Of a stretch of 64,000 nt of DNA, positions 24,904-33,810 are shown in pieces. Numbering within the stretch: position 1 is the first letter of the stretch; the number at the start of each line of letters is the position of its first letter. The DNA is from Nocardia amamiensis NBRC 102102 (GTDB lineage Bacteria > Actinomycetota > Actinomycetes > Mycobacteriales > Mycobacteriaceae), in assembly GCF_001612745.1 (NCBI RefSeq), contig NZ_BDBA01000029.1, positions 25,928 through 89,927 of the forward strand, given 5' to 3'. The notes under the pieces are model-generated. The model did not search any database and was not told where the DNA came from. It saw only the letters and a program-made list of their open reading frames with translations. Both the position numbers and the translations under genes were made by a program.

Positions 24904-26457
24904 ATGCCCGCCCCGAAAGCCGACGTATTCGACCGCCTGAGCGCGCTGGCCGCGATCGAGGCGTCCACCGAACGGCAGCACAAGACGATCGCTGAGACGT
25001 TTACCGGCAACCCGCTCGGCAGCGTGCCGGTGGGCGCCGCGTCCGATGTCACGGCCGCATTCGACAAGGCCCGCGTGGCGCAGGAGCGCTGGGCGGCGCG
25101 GCCGGTGGCCGAACGCGCCGCGGTGCTGGAGCGCTACCGCGCACTGGTCGTTCGGCACCGCGAGTTCCTGATGGACGTGGTCCAGGCCGAGACGGGCAAA
25201 GCGCGCTGGGCGGCCCAGGAAGAAATCATCGGCCTGATGTTCGCGGCCCGCTACTTCGCCAAGGTCGCACCCCGCTTGCTGGGCGCCCACCGGGTGTCGG
25301 GCGCCTTCCCGGTGCTCAACCGCGCGTCCGTTCGTTCCCTGCCCAAGGGCGTGGTCGGCGTCATCGCGCCGTGGAACTACCCCCTGCTGCTCTCGATCGG
25401 CGATTCCATTCCGGCGCTCATCGCGGGCAACGCCGTGGTGGTCAAACCCGACAGCCAGACCCCGTTCTCCACACTGGCCGGCGCGGAATTGCTCTACCAG
25501 GCGGGTCTGCCGCGCGAGCTGCTCGCGGTCGTGCCCGGCCCGGGCGCCGTGGTCGGCACCGCGATCGTCGACGCCTGCGACTACCTGATGTTCACCGGTT
25601 CCTCGCAAACCGGCCGCCACCTGGCCGAGCAGTGCGGCCGCAGGCTGATCGGCTTCTCCGCCGAACTCGGCGGCAAGAATCCGATGATCGTCGCCAAGGG
25701 CGCCGACCTGGACAAGGCCGCCACGGCCGCCGTGCGCGCGTGCTTCTCCAATGCCGGACAGCTCTGCATCTCCATCGAGCGGCTCTACGTCGAGCGGGAC
25801 GTCGCGGAGGCGTTCACCGAGAAATTCGTCGCCGCGGTGAACGCCGCGAAACTCGGTGCGGCCTACGACTATTCGACCGACATCGGCAGCCTCATCTCCG
25901 AAGCGCAGGTGGAGACGGTGTCCAAGCACGTCGCGGACGCCACCGCCAAGGGAGCGAAGGTGCTGACCGGCGGCAACGCCCGCCCGGATCTGGGTCCGCT
26001 GTTCTTCGAGCCGACGGTGCTGGCCGAGGTGACCGACGAGATGGAGTGCGGCCGGAACGAGACTTTCGGGCCGCTGGTATCGATCTATCCCGTCGACAGC
26101 GTCGACGAGGCTGTGCGGCTGGCCAATGACACCGAGTACGGCCTCAATGCCTCGGTCTGGGCGGCGAGCAAGTCCGAGGGTGAGCGCATCGCGGCGCGGT
26201 TGCACGCGGGCACCGTGTGCGTGGACGAAGGCTACGCACCGGCCTGGGGCACCACCGCGGCTCCGATGGGCGGCATGGGCATCTCCGGTGTCGGCCGCCG
26301 CCATGGCCCCGATGGCCTGCTGAAGTTCACCGAACCGCAGTCCATCGTGGTGACCAGGTTCCTGAATCTCGATGCGCCGAAGCTCTTCCCGAACCGCATG
26401 TGGCAGCCGTTCCTGATGATCATCGCCCGCATCCTGCGCTACCTGCCCGGACGCTGA
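24904..26457 (+). CDS. gabD2: Succinate-semialdehyde dehydrogenase (NADP-type)
   Basis: 517 residues, an aldehyde dehydrogenase matching the GabD2 type of mycobacteria and nocardiae. It oxidises succinic semialdehyde to succinate. The PWNYP motif is near residue 157, the general base is E254 in ELGGKN, and the nucleophile is C288 in GQLCIS. The last 30 residues (LMIIARILRYLPGR) are a C-terminal extension seen in this type. The ATG at 24904 follows a strong AGGAGG. It stands alone with a terminator at 26465-26500, divergent from the conservon. Confidence 0.9.
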   Translation: MPAPKADVFDRLSALAAIEASTERQHKTIAETFTGNPLGSVPVGAASDVTAAFDKARVAQERWAARPVAERAAVLERYRALVVRHREFLMDVVQAETGKARWAAQEEIIGLMFAARYFAKVAPRLLGAHRVSGAFPVLNRASVRSLPKGVVGVIAPWNYPLLLSIGDSIPALIAGNAVVVKPDSQTPFSTLAGAELLYQAGLPRELLAVVPGPGAVVGTAIVDACDYLMFTGSSQTGRHLAEQCGRRLIGFSAELGGKNPMIVAKGADLDKAATAAVRACFSNAGQLCISIERLYVERDVAEAFTEKFVAAVNAAKLGAAYDYSTDIGSLISEAQVETVSKHVADATAKGAKVLTGGNARPDLGPLFFEPTVLAEVTDEMECGRNETFGPLVSIYPVDSVDEAVRLANDTEYGLNASVWAASKSEGERIAARLHAGTVCVDEGYAPAWGTTAAPMGGMGISGVGRRHGPDGLLKFTEPQSIVVTRFLNLDAPKLFPNRMWQPFLMIIARILRYLPGR

Positions 26458-26464
26458 CGCACGA

Positions 26465-26500
26465 TGTCCGCCCGGGTGGTCGTGCCCACCCGGGCGGACA
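26465..26500. terminator. 15-bp hairpin terminator after gabD2
   Basis: TGTCCGCCCGGGTGG at 26465-26479 pairs perfectly with CCACCCGGGCGGACA at 26486-26500 over a 6-base loop. It lies between the convergent gabD2 and DUF779 genes and can serve both. Confidence 0.8.
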
Positions 26501-26523
26501 CCCCGCCGGCTCGCTGACGCAGC

Positions 26524-27009
26524 TCAAGCCAACCGGTCGGCTCCGGTGCGCGGCGGCCCGCCGTCCGCCAGCGCTGCTGCTTCCTCGTCGGTGAGCAGCC
26601 GTGTCCTGATGACGAAGTGGGCGTCCTCGGGCGGGCAGCCGCCGGGTCCGTCGACCACGTCCAGGGTCAGATGGGTGTGCTTCCAGCGTTCGTATTGCTC
26701 TGCGCCCACCCAGAATTCGGTGTGCCACGGCAGGTTGCCCACCAGCACGTCCGCGCCGCCGATCCGAGCCTGGCGGATGGGCAGGCACCTCGGCGAGTTC
26801 CCGTCGCGGTATCCGCCGGACTGGTGGAACAGCACCGCGCCGTGCTGTTCGATCATGCGGCGCAACACGATCCTGGCCCGATCGGTGATATCCACCCGGC
26901 GGACTCGCCGCGCCAGCGCCGCGCCGTCCGTCGGGCGGCGATGGCGTGGGCGTAGGGGGTCGGATAGCCGACGCTGCCGTAGGCCCGTCCCCGCTCTGGT
27001 GTAGGTCAT
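26524..27009 (-). CDS. DUF779 protein
   Basis: 161 residues. Residues 46-150 match DUF779: GAVLFHQSGGYRDGNSPRC, LPWHTEFWVGAEQYERWKHT, and the acidic end FVIRTRLLTDEEAA. In actinobacteria this small protein is usually encoded beside an NAD-dependent acetaldehyde dehydrogenase and may help its maturation or activity. Here the only nearby dehydrogenase is the convergent gabD2. The ATG at 27009 follows GAGGAATC; the first 40 residues are Arg-rich and not part of the domain, so a later start is possible. It lies 64 bases downstream of a GAF regulator on the same strand. Confidence 0.82.
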   Translation of the reverse strand: MTYTRAGTGLRQRRLSDPLRPRHRRPTDGAALARRVRRVDITDRARIVLRRMIEQHGAVLFHQSGGYRDGNSPRCLPIRQARIGGADVLVGNLPWHTEFWVGAEQYERWKHTHLTLDVVDGPGGCPPEDAHFVIRTRLLTDEEAAALADGGPPRTGADRLA

Positions 27010-27073
27010 GATTCCTCGCAGATCTCTCGGATCGGGCCCACTATGGTCGGCCGAGGTTGGCGCGAGGTTGGTG

Positions 27074-28294
27074 CTAGTCGCGCAAGGCGGTATGCAGCCG
27101 GGCGGCAACCACCGCACGGCGGACGTCGTCGCGCGGCAGCAACCGCAATGCGTGCTCGTGCACCTCGACATCGGCCGGGACGCGCTCGCCGAACGCCACC
27201 GCGTGCTCGGCGCGGTCACTGGCGAGCACTGCGGTCCGCACGCCCACGTCGAGATAGTGGCGCCACTGCAGCACGCCGGGGGTCTCCGATCCGGGCAACA
27301 GCGGACCGCGATACAGCCAAACCGCCGAGGTGGTATCGCCCGCCCTGATGGCAGCGAGCAGGTCGACGGCGTCGCAGGCCACGGGGCCGGTCAAAACGTA
27401 ACGGCGATTGCTGATTTCGCCGCCGGTGGCACGGCGCAGATGCGAGACGTCGGCCTTCAGGGTGCTCGTAGAGACCGAGCGATCGCCATAGATGGCGTCG
27501 TGCAACTGCTCGGGGGTGAAGCCGTCCGGCTGGAGTGCCAGCAGCGCGAGGATCTCCAGTTGCCGGGGCGGCAGCCGCAGCGGTCTACCGTCGCGCGAGA
27601 GGCGGGCGGTGCCGAGGCATTCCAGCCGCACGCCCGGTGCCGGTGCGGGCTCGGCGGAACGCAGCATCGTCTCCGCCGCCGTGGCCAGCGCGCGGACCGA
27701 GGTGAGCACCGCGGGGTGGGACCGGTCCCAGGAACTGGACAGATCCAGCACGCCGAGCACCCTGCCGTCGGGCCCGTGGATCGGTGCGCAGTAGCAGACC
27801 CAGCCGTGCAGCGCGGCCACCAGATGCTCGGCGGAGAACACCGACGCCGCGCGCTCGCTGTGCAGCGAGAGCGCCACACCGTTGGTGCCCATATGGCTTT
27901 CGTCCCAGCATCCGCCGGGCGCGAAGTTCACCTGCTCGGCTTGCCTGCGCAGTGTGCGATCACCGCAGGACCACAGGACGGTGCCGGCGGGGTCGGTGAC
28001 CACGGCCAGGTAGCCGGAATCCTCGGTGAGGGCGTGCAGTTCGCCCGCCAGCGTCGTCACGGGTCCCCGCAGTGCGGACGCGGCCCACCGGTCTGCGACA
28101 TCGTCCACTCCGGGCGCGACCGTGCGACTGGGATCGACGGTGCGCAGTGAACGCCGCCAGGATTGCGCCACGTCAGTGCGAAGCACCGTGTTCGGGGGTG
28201 CGGGCGGGGGTGTGGTGTGTGGAGCCGTCGCCCAGCGCTCCCATTCTCGTTCGAGTTCGGTCCGCTGCTCTGTCAGGGTGCGGAACTGCGCCAC
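27074..28294 (-). CDS. GAF-domain regulator with C-terminal winged helix
   Basis: 406 residues. The N-terminal 210 residues resemble the sensory part of AcoR-type activators: VAQSWRRSL near residue 43, then a GAF domain with NFAPGGCWDESHMGTNG and HLVAALHGWVCYCAPIHGP. There is no AAA+ sigma-54 domain. Instead residues 225-300 form an OmpR-like winged helix (RLPPRQLEILALLAL) followed by a short bacterial-activator-like region. In actinobacteria this type lies next to aldehyde dehydrogenase/DUF779 genes and controls them. The start is GTG at 28294. It is in an operon with the DUF779 gene. Confidence 0.8.
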   Translation of the reverse strand: MAQFRTLTEQRTELEREWERWATAPHTTPPPAPPNTVLRTDVAQSWRRSLRTVDPSRTVAPGVDDVADRWAASALRGPVTTLAGELHALTEDSGYLAVVTDPAGTVLWSCGDRTLRRQAEQVNFAPGGCWDESHMGTNGVALSLHSERAASVFSAEHLVAALHGWVCYCAPIHGPDGRVLGVLDLSSSWDRSHPAVLTSVRALATAAETMLRSAEPAPAPGVRLECLGTARLSRDGRPLRLPPRQLEILALLALQPDGFTPEQLHDAIYGDRSVSTSTLKADVSHLRRATGGEISNRRYVLTGPVACDAVDLLAAIRAGDTTSAVWLYRGPLLPGSETPGVLQWRHYLDVGVRTAVLASDRAEHAVAFGERVPADVEVHEHALRLLPRDDVRRAVVAARLHTALRD

Positions 28295-28437
28295 GTGGAA
28301 GACCCATCGTCGTCGTGTGAGCTCATATTCGCTCTCTCATTGTGGCGGACGCCGGTGAGGAGCGTTACAGAGTGACACAGACCGGTCGGTCGCTACGGGT
28401 TTCGGGCAGCACGCGCCCCGGCTTAGGCTTGCTGTCC

Positions 28438-28860
28438 ATGGCGACCGTTTCGCGGCGGGCGCGTCTCGCCGATGTGCACGAGGTGGCCTCCGGCATGCCG
28501 CACGTGACACGCATCGAGGGACCGCGGGGCAACCCGATCTATCAGGTCGGGGGGAAGTCGTTCGTGTTCTTCCGGAATCCGCGTCCGGATGCGGTGGATC
28601 CGGTGACCGGCGAGCGGTACACCGACGTCATCGTGGTGTGGGTGCCGTCGGAGTCGGACAAGCAGGCACTGGTGCAGGACCCGGACTCGCCGTTCTTCAC
28701 CACCCGGCACTTCGACGGGCATCCCTCGGTGCTGGTGCGCGCCGGCCGGATCGGCGAGCTGAGCCGTCAGGAGCTCACCGAGGTGATCCAGGATGCCTGG
28801 CTGGCCCGGGCCTCGCGCAAGCGGGCGGCGGACTGGCTCGCCGCCCATCCGCCGCGCTGA
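28438..28860 (+). CDS. MmcQ/YjbR-family protein
   Basis: 140 residues. It shows the YjbR-type layout: an N-terminal helix (ADVHEVASGMPHV), a beta sheet with KSFVFFRNP and TDVIVVWVP, and a final helix ending RAADWLAAHPP. Members fold like the DNA-binding domain of MotA and are often annotated as DNA-binding, but the role of most is unknown. The ATG at 28438 is chosen because the domain begins immediately after it. Confidence 0.75.
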   Translation: MATVSRRARLADVHEVASGMPHVTRIEGPRGNPIYQVGGKSFVFFRNPRPDAVDPVTGERYTDVIVVWVPSESDKQALVQDPDSPFFTTRHFDGHPSVLVRAGRIGELSRQELTEVIQDAWLARASRKRAADWLAAHPPR

Positions 28861-28870
28861 CCCGCGCCGG

Positions 28871-29194
28871 TCACTTGCGGATGAAAATGCCTGCTACATC
28901 GGCGTTCTTGATCGGGGTGTCGGTATTGGCCTGAGCGCCGCACAGCAGGTCGACCGAGACCATCGTGGCGTCCACCACGGTGCCCGCCGGCTCGCGGTCG
29001 TCTTTGCTCTGCTGTTTGACGAACTTGGTGATCGTCGTGCGCTTGGTGTCCTGATCCTGCTTGACGTACTCGCTGCACGAGGTGTCGCCGCCGCGGTTGA
29101 GCGCGCGCTCGATATCGGTGCAGCCCGCAAGCACCATGGCGACCACCGCGATCCCCAGGCCGGCTCGTCCGGTCCGTGACAGCGTGGCGTTCAT
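28871..29194 (-). CDS. Secreted lipoprotein
   Basis: 107 residues. A signal peptide ends in the lipobox VLAGC (cysteine at about residue 25), so the protein should be lipid-anchored outside the membrane. The mature part has two further cysteines, in SCSEY and LLCGAQ, spaced as in small HdeA-like exported proteins of mycolate actinobacteria. That likeness is from pattern only. The ATG at 29194 follows AGGAG. It converges on the MmcQ gene with a 10-base gap. Confidence 0.72.
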   Translation of the reverse strand: MNATLSRTGRAGLGIAVVAMVLAGCTDIERALNRGGDTSCSEYVKQDQDTKRTTITKFVKQQSKDDREPAGTVVDATMVSVDLLCGAQANTDTPIKNADVAGIFIRK

Positions 29195-29269
29195 GGGCTC
29201 CTCCTGAAGGGTTCGGCCGCGGCGACATCCGCCGCGATCGCAGTACACCCTAAGGCCCTGCCGCGCCCG

Positions 29270-30412
29270 TCACGCGCGGAAGACGCACAGCGGAACGTTC
29301 ATCTCCGCCGGGGTGAGCGAACCATGATGGCCGACCAGCCGCGACTGCAGCGGCTCGATACCGCTGCGGATGATCCCACGCCGCCCGCGGGCGACCACGA
29401 CGAGATCGCCGATGCGCTCGGCGTTCGTGGGGGTGACCGTCGGGCCGAACCAGCACCGCGCCACCGCCTCGTCCCTGGTGAGCACCTCGAAATCGGCGCC
29501 GAGCGTGTCCTGCCAGGTCGCTGCGACGTCGGCGGCCGCGCCGGCGACGGTGTAGACGTGCCGGGCGCGGGCCTCGCCGCCCAGTTCGCGGACGCCCTCA
29601 CGCAACGCGTCGGTGGTGTCGAAATCGACCCGTCCGTCCAGTTCCACCATGCCGTGATCGGCGGTGACGAGCAGCGCCGCGCCGGGCGGCAGCTGCTCGG
29701 CCAAGGCGGCGGCGAGCCGGTCGGCGTTGGCGAGCTCCAATTCCCAGGAGCGGGACGAGGGACCGCGCACATGCCCGGTCAGATCGAGTTCGCCGTGATA
29801 GGTGTAGACCAGCGAGCGCGACCCGCACCGCACCGCCTCCGCCACGTTGGCGACGAGATCGCCGAAGGAGAACTGCGGGCGGAATTCGCAGCCCCGCAGG
29901 ACCGCCCTGGTCAGCCCAGAGCCGGCCTGATCGTGCGGCGAGACCTGGGCGACCGCGATCCCGTCGGCTACGGCGCGTTCGAAAACCGTTGGCCGGGGCT
30001 GGAACTCCTCCGGCACGAGCTCGGCGCGCAGATCGGCTTTGCGCGGGTCGCCGTGCAGCCGCCAGGCCAGCGGATTCAACAGATGATCGTAGCCGGGGAT
30101 GTTGAGCAGATAACCGACGATCCCGTGCTCGCCGGGCGGCGCGCCGACGCCGAGCGAGCCCAGGCTGGTGGCTGTCGTCGTCGGGAACCCGGCGGTCAGC
30201 GAGACGGGCGCGAGGCCGGACAGGAAGGGCGCCGCGGCGGGGTTCGCGGCGAGCGCGTCGTAGCCGAGCCCGTCGATCAGCAGGACGCAGACCCGGTCGA
30301 CGCCGAGCTCGAGACCGAGGCGGTCCTCGGCGCCGGGGACGCCGAGTCCGGCCAGAACCGAGGGAAACAGATCGGCCAGAGAACTCGTACCGTAACGGGG
30401 CGCGACGAACAC
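29270..30412 (-). CDS. Alkaline-phosphatase-superfamily phosphodiesterase
   Basis: 380 residues, the length of nucleotide pyrophosphatase/phosphodiesterase-like proteins of actinobacteria. Metal and catalytic positions can be seen: LLIDGLGYDAL (first aspartate, about residue 46), the nucleophilic threonine in GFPTTTATSLGSLG, HGELDLTGH, and TADHGMVEL for the second metal site. No signal peptide is evident, so it is probably cytosolic. The start is GTG at 30412. The substrate may be a nucleotide or phosphonate. Confidence 0.85.
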   Translation of the reverse strand: MFVAPRYGTSSLADLFPSVLAGLGVPGAEDRLGLELGVDRVCVLLIDGLGYDALAANPAAAPFLSGLAPVSLTAGFPTTTATSLGSLGVGAPPGEHGIVGYLLNIPGYDHLLNPLAWRLHGDPRKADLRAELVPEEFQPRPTVFERAVADGIAVAQVSPHDQAGSGLTRAVLRGCEFRPQFSFGDLVANVAEAVRCGSRSLVYTYHGELDLTGHVRGPSSRSWELELANADRLAAALAEQLPPGAALLVTADHGMVELDGRVDFDTTDALREGVRELGGEARARHVYTVAGAAADVAATWQDTLGADFEVLTRDEAVARCWFGPTVTPTNAERIGDLVVVARGRRGIIRSGIEPLQSRLVGHHGSLTPAEMNVPLCVFRA

Positions 30413-30455
30413 GAACGTCAGGATGTCAACGTCGGAGCCCGGATGGCAAGGGCAT

Positions 30456-30767
30456 TCAGGCCTGGCCGGTCTCGAAGCGGCTCACCTTGCCGTCGCGCAC
30501 GACGAACCGCCAGTTGGTGCGCATCGAGCCCCACCGCGAATTGGTGTAGTCGGCAACCAGTTCGGTCCCGTCGTCGCCGATGGATTCGACCTGCATGCGG
30601 GCGTTGCTGTAGAAGATCTCCGCTTCGGTCCACTGGGCGAGGTTGCGTTCCACACCGTCGTCGGACATGGTCGCGTCGTCGGTGAGCACCGCGTAGAACC
30701 GGTCCTGATCGTTGGCGTTGAGCGCGTCGACGAACTCCTGCACCGTCGGATCCAGCTGGGCGTTCAT
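30456..30767 (-). CDS. NTF2-like (SnoaL-fold) protein
   Basis: 103 residues. A single cone-shaped NTF2 fold: helix VQEFVDALNANDQDRFYAVLTDDATMSDDG followed by the curved sheet ending GKVSRFETGQA. Members bind small hydrophobic ligands or act as isomerases; no catalytic pair can be assigned. The ATG at 30767 is used. It lies between the phosphodiesterase gene and a TetR gene on the same strand. Confidence 0.72.
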   Translation of the reverse strand: MNAQLDPTVQEFVDALNANDQDRFYAVLTDDATMSDDGVERNLAQWTEAEIFYSNARMQVESIGDDGTELVADYTNSRWGSMRTNWRFVVRDGKVSRFETGQA

Positions 30768-30827
30768 CCGTGTCGTCCTCTCGGATCGATGGGGGAACAA
30801 TCAGGCAGCAAACCTCTGGCGTCTACT

Positions 30828-31457
30828 TTAGGTCAGCGGCGGGGTGCTGGGCTCGATCAGTGTGGTGAAGGTCCGCATGACATCGTCCACCAGATCCGAC
30901 GCGGTGGTGCCGAACTGTATCGCGCGTTTTTCCAGCTGTCCGTCCAGCCACAGCGAGGCCAGGCCGTGCCCGAGCCCCCAGAACATGACCGCCAGCGTGT
31001 CGGCTTTGTCGGCGGGTAGTGCGCCCGCGCGCACACATTGGGCTATCGCGTCGGCAAGAACGCCGAACGCGGCATCGCCCGCGGCCATGGCATCAGGGTG
31101 CTTGTCCGGCTGGGAGAGCTCCGGCCGGAACATCAACCGGAAATAGGCCGGTTGCTCGCGGGAGAACCGGACGTAGGCGCGGGCCATCGCGCTGAGCGCG
31201 CCCATGGGCGTCGTCGCGTCGTCGCGGGCGGCGGTCAAGTACGCGCCGAGCGACTGGAAGCCCTGGGTGGACAGCGTCGCGAGCAAGGCGGCCCGGTCGG
31301 GAAAGTGATGGTAGGGCGCCGCGGTGCTCACTCCGGCCTCGCGGGCCACCCGGCGCAGGCTGACCGCGGCGAGTCCCTCGGTTTCGATCAAACGCAGGCA
31401 GGCCGCCAGCAGCGCGTCGCGCAGGGCGCCGTGGTGATAACTGGTCCGCGTCACCAT
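30828..31457 (-). CDS. TetR-family repressor (WHG subgroup)
   Basis: 209 residues. The N-terminus SYHHGALRDALLAACLRLI and helix-turn-helix LRRVAREAGVSTAAPYHHFP (about residues 33-52) are those of the subgroup whose C-terminal domain carries a WGLGHGLASLWLDG-like motif. It is divergent from an NAD-dependent reductase gene at 31566. A 19-bp dyad in the gap, 31509-31527, is the probable operator. Confidence 0.87.
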   Translation of the reverse strand: MVTRTSYHHGALRDALLAACLRLIETEGLAAVSLRRVAREAGVSTAAPYHHFPDRAALLATLSTQGFQSLGAYLTAARDDATTPMGALSAMARAYVRFSREQPAYFRLMFRPELSQPDKHPDAMAAGDAAFGVLADAIAQCVRAGALPADKADTLAVMFWGLGHGLASLWLDGQLEKRAIQFGTTASDLVDDVMRTFTTLIEPSTPPLT

Positions 31458-31508
31458 CCGAGCGTATTCGACGCGCCCTGGACAACCTAACTATGCGGTG
31501 CTTAGATT

Positions 31509-31527
31509 ATCTGAGCGGCGCTCAGAT
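31509..31527. promoter_or_regulatory. Candidate TetR operator
   Basis: ATCTGAGCGGCGCTCAGAT has perfect 8-bp arms around GGC. It lies between the divergent TetR (31457) and reductase (31566) genes. Confidence 0.6.
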
Positions 31528-31565
31528 GAGCGCCGCGGTAGCCACTTCACGAGACGGATGGACAC

Positions 31566-32633
31566 ATGAGCACACGGGTATTGGTCACCGGCGCAACAGG
31601 ATTCGTCGCCGGTCATGTCATCGCCGAGTTGCTGGAGCACGGCTACGCCGTGCGTGCGACAGTCCGCGACCTCGGCGCCACCGCCAAACGAGCGCACCTG
31701 GTCGAGCTGGCCGAGCGGATTGGGGGCGAACTGGAGTTCACTCGAGCCGACCTGGACCGCGACGACGGCTGGGCGGCCGCCGTCGCAGGCTGCGCCGCGG
31801 TCATGCACGTCGCCTCGCCGTTCCCGGCTGCTCCGCCGGACGACGAGGGTGAACTCATCGACACGGCCGTCGAGGGCACCCTGCGTGTCCTGCGCGCCTG
31901 CGCCGCTGCCGACGGCGTGCGCCGAGTGGTGCTGACCTCCTCGACCGCCGCGATCGCGTACGGCCACGCCGACCAAGCGCTGCGCACCGAGGCCGATTGG
32001 TCGGTGGTCGAACGCAGCGCGGCCTATCAGAAGAGCAAGACGCTTGCCGAGCGGGCGGCCTGGGACTTCGCCGGAAGCCTGCCCGTCGGCGGCAGGTTCG
32101 AGCTGGTCGTCATCAATCCCGGCATGGTGCTCGGGCCGGTGCTGTCCGAGGCGACGAGTACCTCACATGAACCGGTGCGCAGGCTGCTGGCCCGGGACAT
32201 GCCCGGCTCGCCCCGGGTCGGCTGGGCCCCGGTGGACGTGCGCGATCTCGCGGTGGCGCACCGCCTCGCACTGGAAACGCCCGAGGCCGCGGGCAACCGC
32301 TACATCTGCGCGGGCGAGCACCTGGGAATGGGAGACATCGCGCGCATCCTCGCCCAAGAGTTCGGCCCGCGTGGGTTCCGGGTACCGACCAGGCAACTCC
32401 CGGACTGGGTGGTCCGATCGGTCGCGATCTTCGACAAGGGTGTTCGGCTGACCGTCCCGATGCTGGGACGCACCGAACAGCTCAGCGCCGAGAAGGCCCG
32501 TCGCGAGCTCGGCTGGAGCATGCGCCCGGTCCGCGAAACGGTATTGGACACCGCCGAAAGCCTGCTCCAGCACGGAATCGTCGCGGGGCCGGCCAAGCGG
32601 AATACCGCGTCGTCGGCGACTGCGAGCGTCTGA
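31566..32633 (+). CDS. NAD-dependent epimerase/dehydratase-type reductase
   Basis: 355 residues of the extended SDR type, closest in pattern to dihydroflavonol 4-reductase and cinnamoyl-CoA reductase relatives. The NAD(P) motif VTGATGFVAGHV is at residues 7-18, the serine in VVLTSSTAAI, and the catalytic pair YQKSK near residue 156. It probably reduces an aldehyde or ketone. Control by the divergent TetR protein is likely, given the dyad at 31509-31527. The small gene at 32644 follows after 10 bases. Confidence 0.85.
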   Translation: MSTRVLVTGATGFVAGHVIAELLEHGYAVRATVRDLGATAKRAHLVELAERIGGELEFTRADLDRDDGWAAAVAGCAAVMHVASPFPAAPPDDEGELIDTAVEGTLRVLRACAAADGVRRVVLTSSTAAIAYGHADQALRTEADWSVVERSAAYQKSKTLAERAAWDFAGSLPVGGRFELVVINPGMVLGPVLSEATSTSHEPVRRLLARDMPGSPRVGWAPVDVRDLAVAHRLALETPEAAGNRYICAGEHLGMGDIARILAQEFGPRGFRVPTRQLPDWVVRSVAIFDKGVRLTVPMLGRTEQLSAEKARRELGWSMRPVRETVLDTAESLLQHGIVAGPAKRNTASSATASV

Positions 32634-32643
32634 GGAGCGCCGC

Positions 32644-32844
32644 ATGCTGATCGCGACACTGATCATCACCACGGCCGCCATCGTGCGGCGGTGGTTCGGA
32701 CGCCGGGCCTCGGGGGCGGACTCCGCCGAACGGCGGCCTGCCGGGTCGGTCCGGCAGGCGTTACGCCGTCCCGTACCGGTGGCCGCGACCGTTGTGACGC
32801 TGCTCGGGATCGCCGTCGCGGCGGGCACGCTCACTCAGTGCTGA
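32644..32844 (+). CDS. Small membrane protein
   Basis: 66 residues. An N-terminal hydrophobic segment (LIATLIITTAAIV) and a C-terminal one (VAATVVTLLGIAVAAGTLTQC) flank a basic, Arg-rich middle. GAGGAG, overlapping the reductase stop, lies seven bases before the ATG, which supports translation in the same transcript. I recognise no family. Confidence 0.5.
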   Translation: MLIATLIITTAAIVRRWFGRRASGADSAERRPAGSVRQALRRPVPVAATVVTLLGIAVAAGTLTQC

Positions 32845-32901
32845 ACCGACCGAGCGGGGGCCGGAGTGAACGCGCGTTGCCCGGTTCGCTAGACAAGACG
32901 C

Positions 32902-33786
32902 GTGACTGCGCAGCGCCCCTTCCGGTTCGGTGTCAACATGATGGTCCCCGAGTCCCGGTCGAAGTGGATCGAAAAGTGCCGTAAGGCAGAGGAACTGGGC
33001 TTCGACGTGGTCGGCGTCGCCGACCATCTCGGCCTGCCCGCGCCGTTCCCCGCGATGATCCTGGCCGCTGAGGCGACCGAGCGGGTACGGCTGAACACGT
33101 TCGTGCTCAACACAGCGTTCTACAACCCGGTGCTGCTGGCCCGAGACGTGGCCGGAGCCGATCAGTTCACCGACGGGCGAGTCGAACTCGGCCTCGGCGC
33201 GGGCTACGTGCAGGCCGAGTTCAAGACCGCGGGTATCCCCTTCGAGACCGGCCGCAAACGCGTCGAACACCTGGAGAACACCGTGATCACGCTGCGCGGC
33301 CTGTTCGCCGACCCGGAGTACCAGCCGCAGCCCGCCCAGCCGTCCGGCCCGCCCGTGCTCATCGGCGGCTGGGGTGATCGATTGCTGGCCGTGGCCGCCC
33401 GGCACGCCGACATCATCGCCTTCACCGGTGCGGCGGCCGCACGCAACGGCGGGCCGCTGCAGATGGCCGGACTCGCCGAAACCGCTGAACGCGTCGCCTA
33501 TGTGCGAGAGCTGCTCGGTGCGCGGCTGGACCGGGTCGAGTTCAACATCCTTGTGCAGCGGGTGGTCCCGCCCGCCGAACGCGCGAGCGTGCTGGAGGTC
33601 TTCGGCCCCGCGTTGCCGCCGGACGTCGCCGACTCTCCCGAGGATCACCCCATCCTGCTCATGGGGACACCCGCGGAGATGGCCGACCGCCTGCGCGATC
33701 GCCGCGACCGCTACGGCATCAGCTACATCACCGTCCTCGAGGACAGCATGGAGAAGTTCGCGCCGGTCATCCAGCTTCTGCGCTGA
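32902..33786 (+). CDS. F420-dependent luciferase-like oxidoreductase
   Basis: 294 residues. A TIM-barrel luciferase-like protein: FRFGVNMMVPESRSKW at the start, VVGVADHLGLP, GRVELGLGAGYVQAEF, and PVLIGGWGDRLLAVAARHADII. This matches the actinobacterial F420-dependent subgroup rather than FMN-using luciferases, by overall pattern. The GTG at 32902 starts it; no strong ribosome site is visible. It would use reduced F420 on an unknown substrate. Confidence 0.85.
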   Translation: MTAQRPFRFGVNMMVPESRSKWIEKCRKAEELGFDVVGVADHLGLPAPFPAMILAAEATERVRLNTFVLNTAFYNPVLLARDVAGADQFTDGRVELGLGAGYVQAEFKTAGIPFETGRKRVEHLENTVITLRGLFADPEYQPQPAQPSGPPVLIGGWGDRLLAVAARHADIIAFTGAAAARNGGPLQMAGLAETAERVAYVRELLGARLDRVEFNILVQRVVPPAERASVLEVFGPALPPDVADSPEDHPILLMGTPAEMADRLRDRRDRYGISYITVLEDSMEKFAPVIQLLR

Positions 33787-33810
33787 CCAGCCTCGCCGGG
33801 CGGGTGCGGG

